A stretch of 64,000 bases of DNA from Brienomyrus brachyistius (GCF_023856365.1 NC_064539.1:12723519-12787518), one strand, 5' to 3'; positions 47,891-61,554 are shown, counted from the stretch's first letter. Notes: generated from the letters alone by a model not told the origin. Program-made: numbers and translations.

Positions 47891-48986
47891 CCTTAAATAT
47901 TGTAACCTGTATTTGTCAGGTGGCTAAAGAGGGTAGACTAAGATGTAAACACTTATATTTTTTTATTAGACATTCTTACTTGAAATATTATTGTACATTA
48001 AATTAAAATATGCATAGAAAATAGAATACTCAGGTTTCCTATCTCTTAGACATATGCAAAGGTTGGCAGTTGAATCCTTCTCCAGCAATTGACTGATGGT
48101 TTGTTGATATGCATGAATCATCGCTGTATTTTAAAACTCCATTGTGCTGTATGTGAATGATCCTATTGTAAGTAATGTAATGTAGTCTCTATTGGCTAAT
48201 GTTGATGGAAGAAAAATTTGAAATATTGGCTCAATATATATTGGCCAGAAAATATATCCACCCACTACTAGGATAACACTTATTTTCTAAAAACAAACAA
48301 AGCTTTTATACTTACTTTAATATTAAGACTTTTATACTTTAACATCCTGACTGCTATATTTGAGTACAGTTGCCCACATTTTATGTATTTTTAATATTGC
48401 TAAACTAATTTTGTCAGAACAAAAATAGCTATGTGAAAACATGGATTGGATTCAGATCTTGAATTCAGGGGTGCCTTAATATTTTAAATACACATAACAT
48501 GACAATTAGATTTTAATGGCTTGTCTAGGTTAATCATTTGCAATATGGGTGAAATGATGGATGGATGATAGATTGTGATGGATTTAATACCATGCAATCA
48601 AAGTAATGGCTAAAAGGTCAGGAAAGTATACCAATAATTTGAATTGGAATTTTCTGTTGCATTACGCAGTACTAAATTGGTCAGTCAGATTAATTAGGAT
48701 TAATTAGAGAACGGTACGTTTATTAATGTTTTATTTTCAGAAATAACAGGGTCTGTGCAAGGAATGGGTGAACACTAGAAAAAGAACATTTTGGCAGACA
48801 AAAAGTCATACTCAGACAGTGGTGTTCGGGATAAATATATCTATGCTGTAGTCCTGAGTGTGAAATGAAACCAAACATACATTTATACCCTGGATGGTAT
48901 GGCAATTTATCACAGGGGCTACAAACTCGCGCACTTTTATTGGTTTATTTTTTACTGGTTTATTTATTCTTAATTTACAATACAGC

Positions 48987-49365
48987 ATGTTGGTGCAGTG
49001 GCTAGAATGGTCGTGTCCCACCACTGGATAAAAGCTTTCAAAATGCTTGTTTCTGGACACAAAAGTTGTAGTCTTTGCCTCAGCTCTATGTGTGTGGAGT
49101 TTGAATGTTCTCCCTGTATTATCATGGGGTGTCCTCTCGGTATTCCGGTTTACCCCCACAGTCTTAAAAGCATGCAGAGGTGAATTGGAGTTGCCACATA
49201 ATCTGTAGGTTTGAATGTGTGTTTGAATGGTGTGTGTGCCCTGAGATGGGTTGGTACCCCATCCTTTGTCATTGCCTGTGCTGAGCCCATAAATGCTGGG
49301 ATACGTTACAGTATGGACCCCCGCAACCATACATAAGACTAGCGGTATGGGAAATGAATAGATGG
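48987..49365 (+). repeat. diverged full-length SINE, plus strand
   Basis: The head TTGGTGCAGTGGCTAGAATG (A box), the body GTGTGGAGTTTGAATGTTCT and the tail AATGAATAGATGGA give the whole SINE layout. It is much more diverged than family A copies and in the opposite orientation. Confidence 0.65.
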
Positions 49366-49552
49366 ATTTTTTGACACCAATATATGGTGTTAAATTAAAT
49401 GAACGATTGATAACTAGCCCTGGAAAAACAAGCACCTTAGGTAATGAATCCCAGATTGGCCTGATTAGATTTAAACAGGGTCAGCTGAGTTGACTTAGAT
49501 GAGAGGTGAGCATATCAGGAATGTAACGTGTGGTAGGGATTTCCAGCTGATG

Positions 49553-49572
49553 TTTTTTTTTTTTTTTTTTTT
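49553..49572. repeat. 20-bp poly-T tract
   Basis: An uninterrupted T run in parp8 intron 2. Confidence 0.95.
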
Positions 49573-49923
49573 GCTGTGTTTTGCTGACTGTGGGAATTTC
49601 TTTCTTTTTAGTTTGTTTTGGTCTGTGTTGTTTTGGAGTCATTTGTTTTTACCCTGAATGTCCTGTGCCTTTGTTCTACTTTGGGGGCTACATAACCTGC
49701 CTATGGAGCCTGTTTTCAGAAAAAACAATTAACTGTTTAACCATTTTATCTTACACCCTAATATTTTTTTTTATATCTTGGCCTGACCCATCATTATATG
49801 ATGTAGTTAGTTGATTTTGACTTCTTATAATAATTAAGGAAAATGGTGAAACCACTGTAAGTAGTAAAAGCTAATAAGAAAAGACGAGTCACTAAAACAG
49901 AATCAGTAAATAGATGTTTTCAT

Positions 49924-50280
49924 CCATCCATCCATCCATTTTCCAAACCGCTTATCCTATTGGGTCGCGGGGGGTCCGGAGCCTATCCCGGAAGCAATGG
50001 GCACGAGGCAGGGAACAACCCAGGATGGGGGGCCAGCCCATCGCAGGGCACACTCACACACCATTCACTCTCACATGCATTCCTATGGGCAATTTAGCAA
50101 GTCCAATTAGCCTCAGCATGTTTTTGGACTGTGGGGGGAAACCGGAGTACCCGGAGGAAACCCCACGACGACATGGGGAGAACATGCAAACTCCACACAC
50201 ATGTGACCCAGGCGGAGATTCGAACCTGGGTCCCAGAGGTGTGAGGCAACAGTGCTAACCACTGCACCACCATGCTGCCC
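49924..50280 (-). mobile_element. SINE family A, copy 7
   Basis: Full-length copy with a perfect 13-bp duplication TAGATGTTTTCAT (49911-49923 and 50281-50293). On the minus strand it starts with GGCAGCATGGTGGTGCAGTGG, with a tRNA-like A box, then a B box in the GGTTCGAATCTCC context. Confidence 0.92.
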
Positions 50281-53200
50281 TAGATGTTTTCATTCATCCT
50301 TTTTCATAAGGTCCCCAACTGAGGACAGATCTAATTGCTTTTGTGTACAGGTATTTTATAAATGCAAACTATTCAAATACAAGTCTAATAAGGTATTTTA
50401 CTTCTTGGATTTATGCCAGCAACCCATCACCAAGATTCCAAAAGCTTATTGTTTAGATAAAATACTAATTATATATGCACATGATTGTCTGAAGGTCTGG
50501 ATTTGCAGTACATGTTATACAGCATTAATAGTGGCATTTGAAAATCATATGTTCACCTTAGTAAGATGAATGCGTGGAAATAGAAATGAGGTGCAGTTTT
50601 CATAGCGTTTTGAAAAACGGCACTATAATGTATTGGTATTTGTGGATTTTATTGTTGGTTCAGAGAGGGCATCTATAGAGATAAGAAAAAATGGATCAAT
50701 TTTAAAGTGGAAGAATATGTAAACCAACCTAAACCCTCAATACATTTCAGGTTGGAAGGTCAACTCCATGGGATGGTAGCAGGCCTAGTCTTTGAAAAGC
50801 TTTCCAATGCAAACAGCTTCTTTGAGTTTAAAATGCCAAATCTACTTGTGATCATTTTTCATTTTCCATAAACAGGGGAGATGGCTAGCTAGTTAGTACT
50901 CATGGTTAATAATAAAATATCTGAGTGCATTCTTATGGAAGAATACAAATGTAATTGCATTACATTGTATCCTCTGTCTGCTCTATTTTTGAAATCCTTT
51001 AACTTATTCAAATGTAATATGTGTTAACCATCTACAATAAATTAATAAATTGGTTTACAATTGAAAGTTAATGCAGTTAATGTTGTGTATGATTTTATTG
51101 ATTTAAACTTATATTATGTAATGACACTTATAGAAGGATAGTAAAGACTAGCCATAATGAAAGCTGAGTTAATACAGAACCTGTCGTCTCTGTAACGTGC
51201 TCCAGCTGTATGTTGGAGAAAAATAGCAAAATGAAAATTAGTTGCATAAAAATATATATTGTTCATGTATGACCATAGTTACAATAACAGGATCAGCCTT
51301 TTCTTCTTTTCTAAATTTGTATGACAAAGCCAACAACAGATTTGTAGTGCTCATTTATTTCTTGTGCAGTGTATAAAGTGAATGTCACTGTGACAAACAA
51401 CGATAGGATATTTTGGCAGGAGAGAAATTGATCTTGCAACAATTGGATGACAAGCTCTAAACCAGTCTTTATCTGAAGTCTTCATCAGAATGACTGAGGA
51501 GATCATATTAGCATATGGAAATACGGGTCATAGGTAAGTCAACACTGGGAAAGAAGTTTAATTTTAATAGTGATTCAAAAAGGACATAAATGGACAACAG
51601 CTGGGTGTGAGTAATATTTGAGCTGTGAAAGCCAGACCTTATTAGATTGCCAGGAACTAATTACCCTTTGGAGTGTTAACCAGGACTGTTCACAGAAAGG
51701 CCTACATTTTTGTAACTTAGAGCAACTGTAGTGCATTTCTCTATGCAGATGACGTACTTCTAACATGAAACTAGTGCTGCACAAATGCAGTGCCTAGGGT
51801 AAACTTTCTATTCCCTGGTGATGTTCTTAGGAATTGGAATGATGTTGCTGCTACATTCTGAAGCCTAAGTTTTCTCAAACAATTAGAGGAATATCAGAAG
51901 TAAGAAGGACCAATGATATATAGGAGTTTTGCATTTTTTTTGTGCCTGTGTTCATATCAGTGTGGCAGACACAGTATAACAATCAATACAGAATTTAGAT
52001 ACAAGCACATAGAAGCAAATAAATAATGAATAACAGAACACCTCAATATTTGTCACAACCAAAACGGAATCAAATGTGTAGTGTAGCAATGTAATGTAAT
52101 ACAATATAATTTATGTGCGTGTTTATCCATGTATGTATGTATGTATGTACATATCATGTATTGCTATTCTATCTAAAAATATCAAGATATGTTTTTTGGT
52201 CTGTATTGTACAGCTCTACATCCGTTCCCCCCCCCACCGAAAATCAGGAGCCCGTCTGTCAGATTTGTTCTGCCGCCAGCATTACTGCTTCAGTTTGTTT
52301 GTCTCCCCAAAAACTGTGCCCCCCCCACCCAAACATTTTAATCACCAGCTGCCACTGTAATCTTTACATGGATTTCAGGCTAAAATGTATGTGTCGTCTG
52401 CATTTCTAAAAACGAATTGAAGAAGTGGCAAAATTGACAAGAATGTTTCTATATACTTATGTATTTTAATCTACTTACGAATACTTTTTAAGGATGAAAT
52501 TGATTTGAAGTGACACTGATAACCTCAAAAGTGCAAAAAAATGACAGGAGCAGGTAAACAATGTGGTCCATAAAACTCGTTAAACACATTGTCCTAACCT
52601 CAAAAGGGGCTCCGTGGTAAGCCGTGCAGTATTCTTTTCAAATTAATCACAAATGTTAATACATAAACTTTGACAGCCCTAAAATGTATTTTTACAATGT
52701 GCAAGTAAGTATCTCTTAAGTTTTGTTACCAGACATGTCAACAGACACATTGCCTTTGGTTTGCATCTGTTCTTAATTGTGTTTTATTTGCAGTTTTAAT
52801 AAAATTGCACTGTGAAACTGTGCATCCAAAATGGAGATCTGTACCAAAGCGTCGGGTTTGTGTAACGTGTCACCACTAGTAAGGCCAGTACAGGATTCTC
52901 TGACTTGAGTGACTTGTCCTGACGTGCCTTTCTGCACAGCACTATTGTACTGAAGGTGTCACTTTTGCAGTCATTGAAGCTTCCTGTTCACTTTAAGCAT
53001 GGCCATTCTCCTGTAACCTTTTTCACTAGCAGTATTTTTACCCTTAGAACTGTTACTGACTAAATGTTTTTTTTGTCTGTAGCTTCATTCTCTGGAAACT
53101 CTAGACACAGTATAGTGCATAAATCTCAGAAGGGAGGCTGTTTCTAACATTCTGGAATCGCCACATCTGCTACCAGCTACAGTAACATAACTTGTTCAAA

Positions 53201-53617
53201 ATCACTTAGATCGTGTGTCATGCCCATTGTAGCGCTTAGTCTAACAGTAACTCAATCTTTTGATCCTGTTGCTACATGATTCCCTGTTTGGAGCAGCAGG
53301 CTTTTTGTGCTAACAAGCAGGTTGGCCTAATAAATTTGAGCATATTATATTATATTATATTATATTATTATATTTTTTTTCCGTTCAATTTCTTGTGGTG
53401 CTGTCTTTCATTGTTGGCCAGTCTTTTGTATGGTGCGGAAATTCCGTGCTGTAATTTCTTTCTAGGCATATTCATAACAGGAATTTAATGGATATTTCCA
53501 TGAATTATTTTTTTGTACTTTATTCCTTGCTAGGATATTTTGCTGTATTGAATTCTAGCCATTTTATTCTGAAGCACAAACGAATCCCTGATCTTTCATC
53601 TCCTTTCCCTTCCTTAG

Positions 53618-53655
53618 GGTTTCATATTCAGTGCACGTCTCTGAAGATTACCCAG
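53618..53655 (+). CDS. parp8: parp8 coding exon 3 (38-nt micro-exon)
   Basis: A 38-nt exon after a long pyrimidine tract (cctttcccttccttag), ending at CCAG|GTGAGA. It supplies the base that completes AG|G from exon 2 and encodes VSYSVHVSEDYP. It ends in phase 1, and exon 4 completes an Asp codon. It lies 20.5 kb downstream of exon 2. The exact continuity of the PARP8 sequence across both junctions is strong support. Confidence 0.88.
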
Positions 53656-56186
53656 GTGAGAAGTTTTGCGAAGCATCGCTTTCCTTTATTCCTTCACTCC
53701 AGTGGAATTGTAATAACTCTCATTTTCCATTTGTCTACAGTTCAACGTTTTATTTTTGTATTATTTAGCATCATTATAGTAAAATAAGGTTGGTTAAAGT
53801 TTATATTACTGCTAGCGATGAAAATTGTTTGTCTGCATTGATATTTATCATATTCTTATATTTTATATTTTATATCCAATTGCTAGTTAGCGGACTAACA
53901 ATAGCTTAATTAAAATAATCAGTCTTCAGTCTTCTGAATGTCTTAATTAATGAACCTTCTTAACATCATGGCTTGAAGCAGATATTATTAGATTTCATGC
54001 AGCCTCTTGTTTTTCTGGAATATCTGCATCAAGTTCTGCCTGCTTTGCATTTAAGAGCAAATGAAATCGGCCTCCTAGGCACGTGTGCATTTTTATGCAG
54101 TCCTGGTGATAGATATAAAGAGATTTTTATGTTGTTTTGCATTTATGCGTATTTTTATTTGTAAGTGTGCTTCTGATCCATATTGAAAAAGCAGTGTACA
54201 GTATTTAGAATATAATGTCAGTAAACAGTGAACCCGTGTGAGCTTTTCTACATGATTTGGTGTTACGTGCAGCGCTGTTGGATATCGCAGTGTAGAAAAA
54301 TATTGTATGGTGACAGTGCCATCTGTTTCAGTGTGTGTGCTTATGACTGTGATGCATAATTCACAGGGTATCATGAATTTCATGTGATAGAGTTGTTGAT
54401 TTGAGTGGTTAATGCTATCTGCATATTAGGGAATACGATTGTAAATCAATGATCAGACTCACACCCCAATACTTTGTGATATTTTTCTCACCTTTATGAA
54501 TTGTACACTACTGTGAATGATCTGATATTTTTTATCTCAGTCATGTGACTTTTGTGAATTTACCCAGTGCCAAACTCTGCATTAGTCAGCGTGTATCAAA
54601 AATCATGAAGAAATTTACTTTGTCAGTATTATGCTCTTTTAAAATTGTAAAAATTCTGGTTTTAAATTATTGATTTTATCTGACCAGTTTTATTCTAATG
54701 CAATTTCTTTTTGAGTAGTGTAATTGTTTCATCAAATTATCACCCCCTGAAAAATTATGCTTGATAACTAACAGTTCCTTTGAGTGTAGTGGACTTTTAA
54801 TTAAAAGGTTATCTGAGGAAGTCCCAGGAGGGTCCTGCTGTTTTACCATTGATAATTAATCCAAATTGCTTCATTAAAAATTTCCAGCTGTACAAATTAA
54901 TTAAGTATAAGAGTTCTGCAGATTGCTTTGTATAAAGGCATCTGGTAAGCAACTAAGATAAAGTAAAATTAATTTGTGATTATGGAACTAAAGCCATCAA
55001 CTGTTTTGAGCAATTTTATGATGAGAATAGTTTCAAGTTGATCATAAATGTGTTAGTTTCAATATTCTGTATAGATGTAGTTTTTTTTGTGGAATATGCT
55101 ACTGATTACTGCTGTGGAAGGTGACTTACTACTAGAAGATTGAATACAATTCAGTTGATGTGTAATGTTTCATACAAACACTATTTACACTTGGTCATCT
55201 TGATAAGGTTGTTGTTTCCTACAACAAATGGGACTGGCATGCAGTAAACAATGCACTTGGCCATGTTGATCTGGAGTGTGCTTCATACAATAATTACAAC
55301 AACATACATGCCTACTTTTTCGTGGCCCTTGATAAGCAGAATAAGGCAACCACACTGAACTGTGTGCTGAAAAGGAAAGAGTACAAATGAGGTAAATTGA
55401 GGTAAAGCTGGATTGTGTACTTGAGCGTGTAAAGGTGAGAAGAGTGACTCTAACTTCAAATAAAACAAGGGGAACAAAATGAGACTCGAACTGCTGAACA
55501 CGATCTGCTTGTTATAGACGACAGGGCAGCAGGCATTGGGGACAGGAGAAAGGAAGCGGGACAAAATGATGGCAGTCTGGAAAGAGCCAGTCTAAGTGGC
55601 AGGCAGAATACTGGTCAGAGTACCCAAGCACTGGTCAGAGTACCCAAGCAGGCTAGCAGTACCAGGCTGCTGATCAGGAACCAAAAGTGCAGGGGCGACA
55701 TCAGAGGAGAGTGCTGCTGGACACTTCTAGTGGATTGATCGGCCTTTTAGAAAGACACTTGAGTAGCAGGGAGAAGGGCAGGATGTGAATACAGACTGGA
55801 GTGGGACAACAAAAGCACTGTCACATTCAAATGATGTAAGAAACCTGTAACACAGAGGTCAGTTTAGACCTGAGATGGAGGGAAATCATTTTTTGAAAAA
55901 AGAAGCTGGATATTCGGCTTGATCTAGCTTGAGGCAAATGTGTACAAGTGGAATGTATTGAACAGCTAGCATGTGATTGTACAGGTGTATCTTTTATGCG
56001 TGCTTGTGAATTAGATTTTGGTTTTAATTTGATACATTTTTTGTTGAAATATTGTCAGTGATGGAAGGTTGAAAATCTTGAGTTGAGAATCTTATGCTTG
56101 AGCCATATGATTTCTTATACTTCACAACTACTGATGCTCTAACTGAATATTAAATAGAAATCCACATGACTGATTGGAGGGGGTGG

Positions 56187-56530
56187 CGCAGTGGTTAATA
56201 CCGTTGCCTCTCCCCTCTGGGACCAGGGTTTGTGTCTCTGCCATGGCTCTGTGTGTGGAGTTTACATGTTCTCCCCGTGTCATAATGGGGTTTCCTCTGG
56301 GTACTCTGGTTTCCTATCATAGTCCAAAGGTGTGCTGAGATTAACTGGAGATTCCAAATTGCAAATAGGTGTATGTGTGTGAATACTATTACATGAATTA
56401 CTATTACATTAATATTATTACAAAACTCTGTGTGTGTACCCTGCCGTGGGTTGGTGTCCTGGCCTGGATTATTCCCCGCCTTCTGGGAAAGGCACCGGAC
56501 CCCCACGATCTTAAATATGACAAAGAGGGT
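56187..56530 (+). repeat. diverged SINE, plus strand
   Basis: GGTGGCGCAGTGGTTAATAC (A box) leads into GTGTGGAGTTTACATGTTCT, and a body copy reaches GAAAATGGATAGGTGGA. It is related in layout to family A but clearly older, with an internal insertion near 56385-56425. Confidence 0.7.
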
Positions 56531-58838
56531 ACCGAAAATGGATAGGTGGATAACTGTAGTTAAATTCTGTGATGGATTGGCATCTAGGTGTATTATCTTT
56601 GGGAACAGGTATTCATATGATGAGGAATTTCTACGTGTTTGACTGGTCACAGAAATCACATGTGGTGACAGGGAGGTTAGCATTGCTATACTAAGAGTTT
56701 TTAATTTGAGGCAATGGGAAATTTTGGCTGTACCTGTGTTTGGAGTTGCAGCTTTGACAGATCATCGCTATACCTCTGAATCAGCTCTTCTTTTAGAATT
56801 AGACATTGAAAAATGTGGACTGCATTGCTTTTAAGCTTGGGGTGTCACTGCAGTTGATCTTGATATTTGTGAGTTACATTTGAATTCTTTGAACCAAGTA
56901 AATATGCTACTTAAATGCAGAAGTATTTTTATAAATTTACCTAAGTGAGTGTAGTACACGGATATTACAAGTATATTTTGATGTCTAATAAATTAATTTA
57001 TTATTATTTATTATTATTACGGTTGCGCTATTAGGAGGACTGAGAAGGAATTTTGAAGTGCATTTCCCTAGTGTCATCGATTAGGAACAGTAGTCATTCG
57101 ATTTCCGTCCTGATCAGATAAGCTTTAATAAATTGTCTTTAGCTATTTCTTCTCTGCCAGCTTTAAGTTGACAAATAGTTTTAAATAACTGCAGCTTCTT
57201 CAATCATCAGCTTAGTACCGGAATTGTGGAAGTTGATAATGGAAAAAGGACAGCAACCTGACTTGGGTGCAATTATGTAAATTTTGCCTCTAGTCTAGTC
57301 ATCATTTTATGCAGAGTCTGTGAATTACTGCACAACTTTATGGAGTCCTCCTGAGTGTATTTGCTGTGTACAGTAAAACCAGCTTTGTCTTTAAATCTGT
57401 TGGTAAAATATTTCAAAAGAACTCAAATATACCATTAGTTTAATATAGAAAAATCTTGTATATTTGTTTCTTCCTTTTATTAAATTATATTAATTAAATG
57501 ATATCAACTATTACAATTGCTTTTAATATTTATTGCCCGGTGCTCGGTAACTCACAATGACCAAGCAACATAGTTCCAAAAATATACATTTTAAAATTCT
57601 TACGTAGGGATGGCATTGTGGCTACATGGGTCTCCTTATACTTCTGAAGGGTTAACTTTACTGGTATTGAAGTTGTTTGCATGGATTTTTGTTTTAGAAT
57701 TACTGTTATTAAAGCTTTGGAGATTGTCAATTAAACAACATGCAGTCTACAAAGAGTCTAGAAAATTTGCCTATACGTGTGAATTAGTGCAATCCAAGCC
57801 CATGAAGATGGGTATGTATTTATGTTTTCTAGTATATACTATATTTTATAGTTTCATGTCATTAGGAAAGAAGTACATTTTCGACTTGTGCCTTGCCAGA
57901 CATAATGATGAAGTGCATCGTTACTGTGGCCTTCTTCAGTTAACGAGAGTGCACATCACGTGAACTGATAAAGGGATTCTGTACCATTTTCTCTACGTTG
58001 TCACCAGTGAACCGGAACCACCCTCTTTTCTTCTCCTGTGCAGAAGAAAGTCTTTGTCTCTTGTTATGAACAGCACGGTAAAGCAGGTCATGTCTTCTGC
58101 TCTTCTGGTTAAAAAATGAAAAGTCACCCTGACTTATGCTAATTCCATTGCACAACCTACGACTTCCCATTTCATGTTTTTAATTGTGATGGGTGATATT
58201 CAGTCACAAGAGATTTTATCATGTATCCCAAGGAAACTGGCTCACGTTTGTAAAAAGGAATGGAGTTGAAAGTTGGTTCATTATTACTGTGTATATATAT
58301 ATATATATTCAAACAAATCATATCTGCAAAACATAGCTTTTCTATAGTTCTGTGAGATTTTGCTTGTGAAGAGAGAAAACTATTGTAAATAGGTTCATGA
58401 TGCAAATTTTGTCTCTTATGCGGGTAAACTTATAATTTTGAGCTTATTTAAAGTCATTTTGGAAAGCATGACATAATGAGCAATATTATGTTGAATATAC
58501 TCTATGTGTTTCAAATAATCATTATATTGCATCCTACCTTTAAAGTCTTCCCCCCGACCCATATATCTGAATGCATGTAGAGGTCAATAATGGGGGCAGG
58601 ACTGTAACTTGCAGCACGTAACTGAGCATTTCTGAAAGAGGTACTACTGTTTCGGAGGCTGCCACACTCTTCCTTACCCACAAACACACTGGACTGCATT
58701 ATATATATTATATATAATGCATTACAAATTAAAGTCGACGTTTCAGTGTGCCAGAACGCTGAGGACGCTGCTCGGGGTGTTCCTACGTAATCTCCTATAG
58801 TTCATGTCTGTAAATCCTTTTATTCATTTGGTTAGTGA

Positions 58839-59098
58839 CAAGGGCGATTCTAGGATTACCCCTTTGGGGGGGCTCAGCACCTTGAAGAGATACAGGACGT
58901 TGCTCCCCCCACCCCCCTGATTAAATTCTCTGGGAGGAGGGGAGATCTCCACAATAAAGTTTGCCAAGCTGGGGGTACGAAATATATACGAAAATACAGG
59001 ACAAATTGCTGAATTGTTTTGGAAACTGTTCTTTAGGGCGGCAGAGACCAAAAATAGGGGACTGAAATCTCCCTAAATAGGGTCTAGAACCACCTATG
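58839..59098. mobile_element. 260-bp hAT-like MITE
   Basis: The left end AGGGCGATTCTAGGATT and the complement of the right end TAGGTGGTTCTAGACCC form inverted repeats. The flanks GGTTAGTGA (58830-58838) and GGTTAGTAA (59099-59107) fit an 8-bp duplication. No coding capacity. Confidence 0.6.
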
Positions 59099-60100
59099 GT
59101 TAGTAATGGTTAAAGTAGATTAGGCAAACATTACTATGATAACTCCATTTTCATTATATATTCTATAAACATTTTAAAGAACAAAACACAAGTTTCCTTA
59201 TAAATAGCTATAGAACGAGAAAGGTTCAAGTGGGAGAAATTTTAAGTTATACTCCCAGTGTGGCCTGACTTGTTCTCCTGAGGTGGATGGTGGCCTAATG
59301 AACCAGCTAAAGGTAACTTTTGACTGACCAGCAATGAAGACAAAGGGTGGAGACATTATGAAACCTGAGAGATATGTGTAGTTCCAATGCTCCATTTTTC
59401 ATGCTGGCAAAGAAGGCAGCTAATTCAGGCCAGTCATTCCCAACAGACTTTGATTCTGCTGCTGGTCATATAATGACTGAAGCTAACAGATCACATAGAT
59501 TTTGGGTACCTTATGGGTGCGTCAGGCATATGTACATGAACAAACTGATAAGCAAAGTTCATCGACTGGAGGAACTGGATCGCCTGACTGAAAACCTCAG
59601 ATCCGACTTCCCCCTGCATCTCGTGAGCAGACTGTTGTTTCTCATTGCTGGTCAGGATACATACCCATACCCAGCTGAAGAATCACTGAATGGCCAGCCT
59701 TCTACTTAAGCTGCATTACAATAGTTGCCTCCATGGAACCCTCTAACACACCTGCAGTCCACAAAACCCATCAACCTCAATGGACAGCACCTGTTTCTCC
59801 TGTAAACATTTTGTGTTTCTGGTATTAAAGAAATGTATTTTCTTTTGGTATTACTTTCTCTGATATTGACTATTACGAAGACCATCTAGGATTCATATTT
59901 CTTAATGCTATCATAGATATTAAAAGTTTATTTACATTATTTAGCCATTTGAAATTATTGTTAAGTGTTATGGAAGTTGAGCATGGCTTTCAGTGTTGTT
60001 AGGAAATACTTTCACTTCTGTTTTCTGTTTTTGGCAGGGAAATATTTTGTAGTTACACATGTCAAATAACTGTTTAATTTCCTGTTCCTTTTCCCCTCAG

Positions 60101-60190
60101 ACAATACATATGTGTCTAATTCTGAGAATGATGATGACGTTCTAGTTACAAGAGATCCCATTCCTGTCATTTTTCACAGGATAGCAACAG
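60101..60190 (+). CDS. parp8: parp8 coding exon 4
   Basis: 90-nt exon between ttttcccctcag and ACAG|GTAAAT, phase 1-1. It encodes DNTYVSNSENDDDVLVTRDP then IPVIFHRIAT. The acidic SENDDD stretch and PIPVIFHRIAT are typical of PARP8. Confidence 0.9.
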
Positions 60191-61554
60191 GTAAATTATT
60201 CCATCAGATGCTCACACCACGTTTTGTTGACTAGATTGGAAGTTAAGTATTGATGTATTTTTAGCTTTGTAAGCAACTGAAATTAAATTTCTTTAATGAA
60301 TAATGTAGATCTGAGGAATTAATACCTGGCTCTAAATCTCAGATATAATAAACTAAATCTTTGTTGTAGATATACTGTAAGTAGGTATATTTAATGTGAT
60401 TATAAAGTGGATATAATTAGATAGAATGAATCCTGTGCTTCTATAGCTTACTCAAGGTGATCCATCATATTTATTCTCACTAGAAATTAGGAATAACTGT
60501 GACGCCACAAGCTGCCTGTCCTTCAAATCCAGACTTCAAATAGACAAGAACCAGGTAATATTTTTCCCCAGAATTACACTTGGCACCTGCACTATATTTT
60601 CTCTTTAATGTGGGAACCATCATTTTGTTCAGTCACTATAAGTATGTGTAATAATGCGTTTTGTGATAATATGCACATTATGTAATAACATGCGCATTAT
60701 GTATTCACGACTCGAAAATGTAACCAATTTTTATTAGGTAAATTTAGATAAGTTTCCAAGGGTGCATTTCCGAAAAGCTTTGTGATACTACGTGGTTTAT
60801 CTTGTTCTTAAGATAATTTGTTGATAAATGAGTGTTTCTCAAAACCCTTTGTAACTAAAGCAGTTCGTAACCTCATTCATAAATTAAGAAGTGATCTGAC
60901 CCACTCGTTATTTTCTATGTTGTTCTTTATTTGCCTGCTATTCTACTCCTGACACAGAAGTCACCCGAAATGGATCACAAAAACACGCTGATGCCTTTTT
61001 GGACAGTGTAATAGTAGTAATAATAATAATAATAATAATTATAATAACAGTAATAAAAATAATAGGTTAATAGTGCAGTATAAAATTATAATGTAGGCTA
61101 TAAATTTCTTATAATCTCTTGAGCTCTTACACAATGTTACATATTGTTACATAATGTGTTGTAACACTATAACAATGCATTATGTCATAACAGCATTATG
61201 TAATGAAAATTTGTCATAATTTGTTATTATGTGATTTGGTGTTATTTCATAATGTGTCTTACAATACGTAATTATTTTGCTTTGTAATGATAGAAATTTC
61301 TCAGTACCGAAGAAAATATCCTGTGGGAGTCCTTGCATACATGCCTTGATCCATACATGAACAGTGTGTTATAATGCTTTATACAATGTATCCCCAAAAA
61401 TGGCTTGTTAATTAGAAAAGGCAGAAAGTTTAAAACATTTATTAGCATGTGTTTCATCCTTAATATAGATGTTGGGGAGAGGTGTGTTTACAGGTATGGA
61501 GATTTTGCTTTAAAATTCTGGAATTAAACAGTAAGTAATCTGTGTGTTTCGTAG
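60191..61554. other. parp8 introns 4 and 5
   Basis: Intron 4 is 293 bp and intron 5 is 1000 bp (with exon 5 between them at 60484-60554). Intron 5 has an ATA/TAA microsatellite (about 61015-61045) and then many TAATG/CATTA palindromic words (61080-61270). No other feature seen. Confidence 0.6.
60484..60554 (+). CDS. parp8: parp8 coding exon 5
   Basis: 71-nt exon between tattctcactag and CCAG|GTAATA, phase 1 to phase 0. It encodes EIRNNCDATSCLSFKSRLQI then DKNQ, a small Cys-containing block less conserved than its neighbours. Confidence 0.85.

Larger units (their letters stand above)
33083..53617. other. parp8 intron 2 (20.5 kb)
   Basis: A long intron between exons 2 and 3. It holds a LINE relic, five main SINE copies or fragments, a Tigger-like element and microsatellites (listed separately). 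Stretches such as 33.1-34.4, 34.6-36.7, 42-45.9, 48-48.9 and 50.3-53.6 kb are AT-rich without coding potential that I can support. Some may be conserved non-coding sequence. Confidence 0.7.
53656..60100. other. parp8 intron 3 (6.4 kb)
   Basis: Contains a diverged SINE and a hAT-like MITE, listed separately. The rest is AT-rich. An open frame at 59374-59709 has no recognisable domain. Parts of 53.9-55.0 kb look unusually non-repetitive and may be conserved non-coding sequence. Confidence 0.6.

Noticed and set aside
48812..49435. 207-codon open frame on the minus strand
   Set aside because: It runs antisense through a diverged SINE and has no protein signature; an accident of the repeat.
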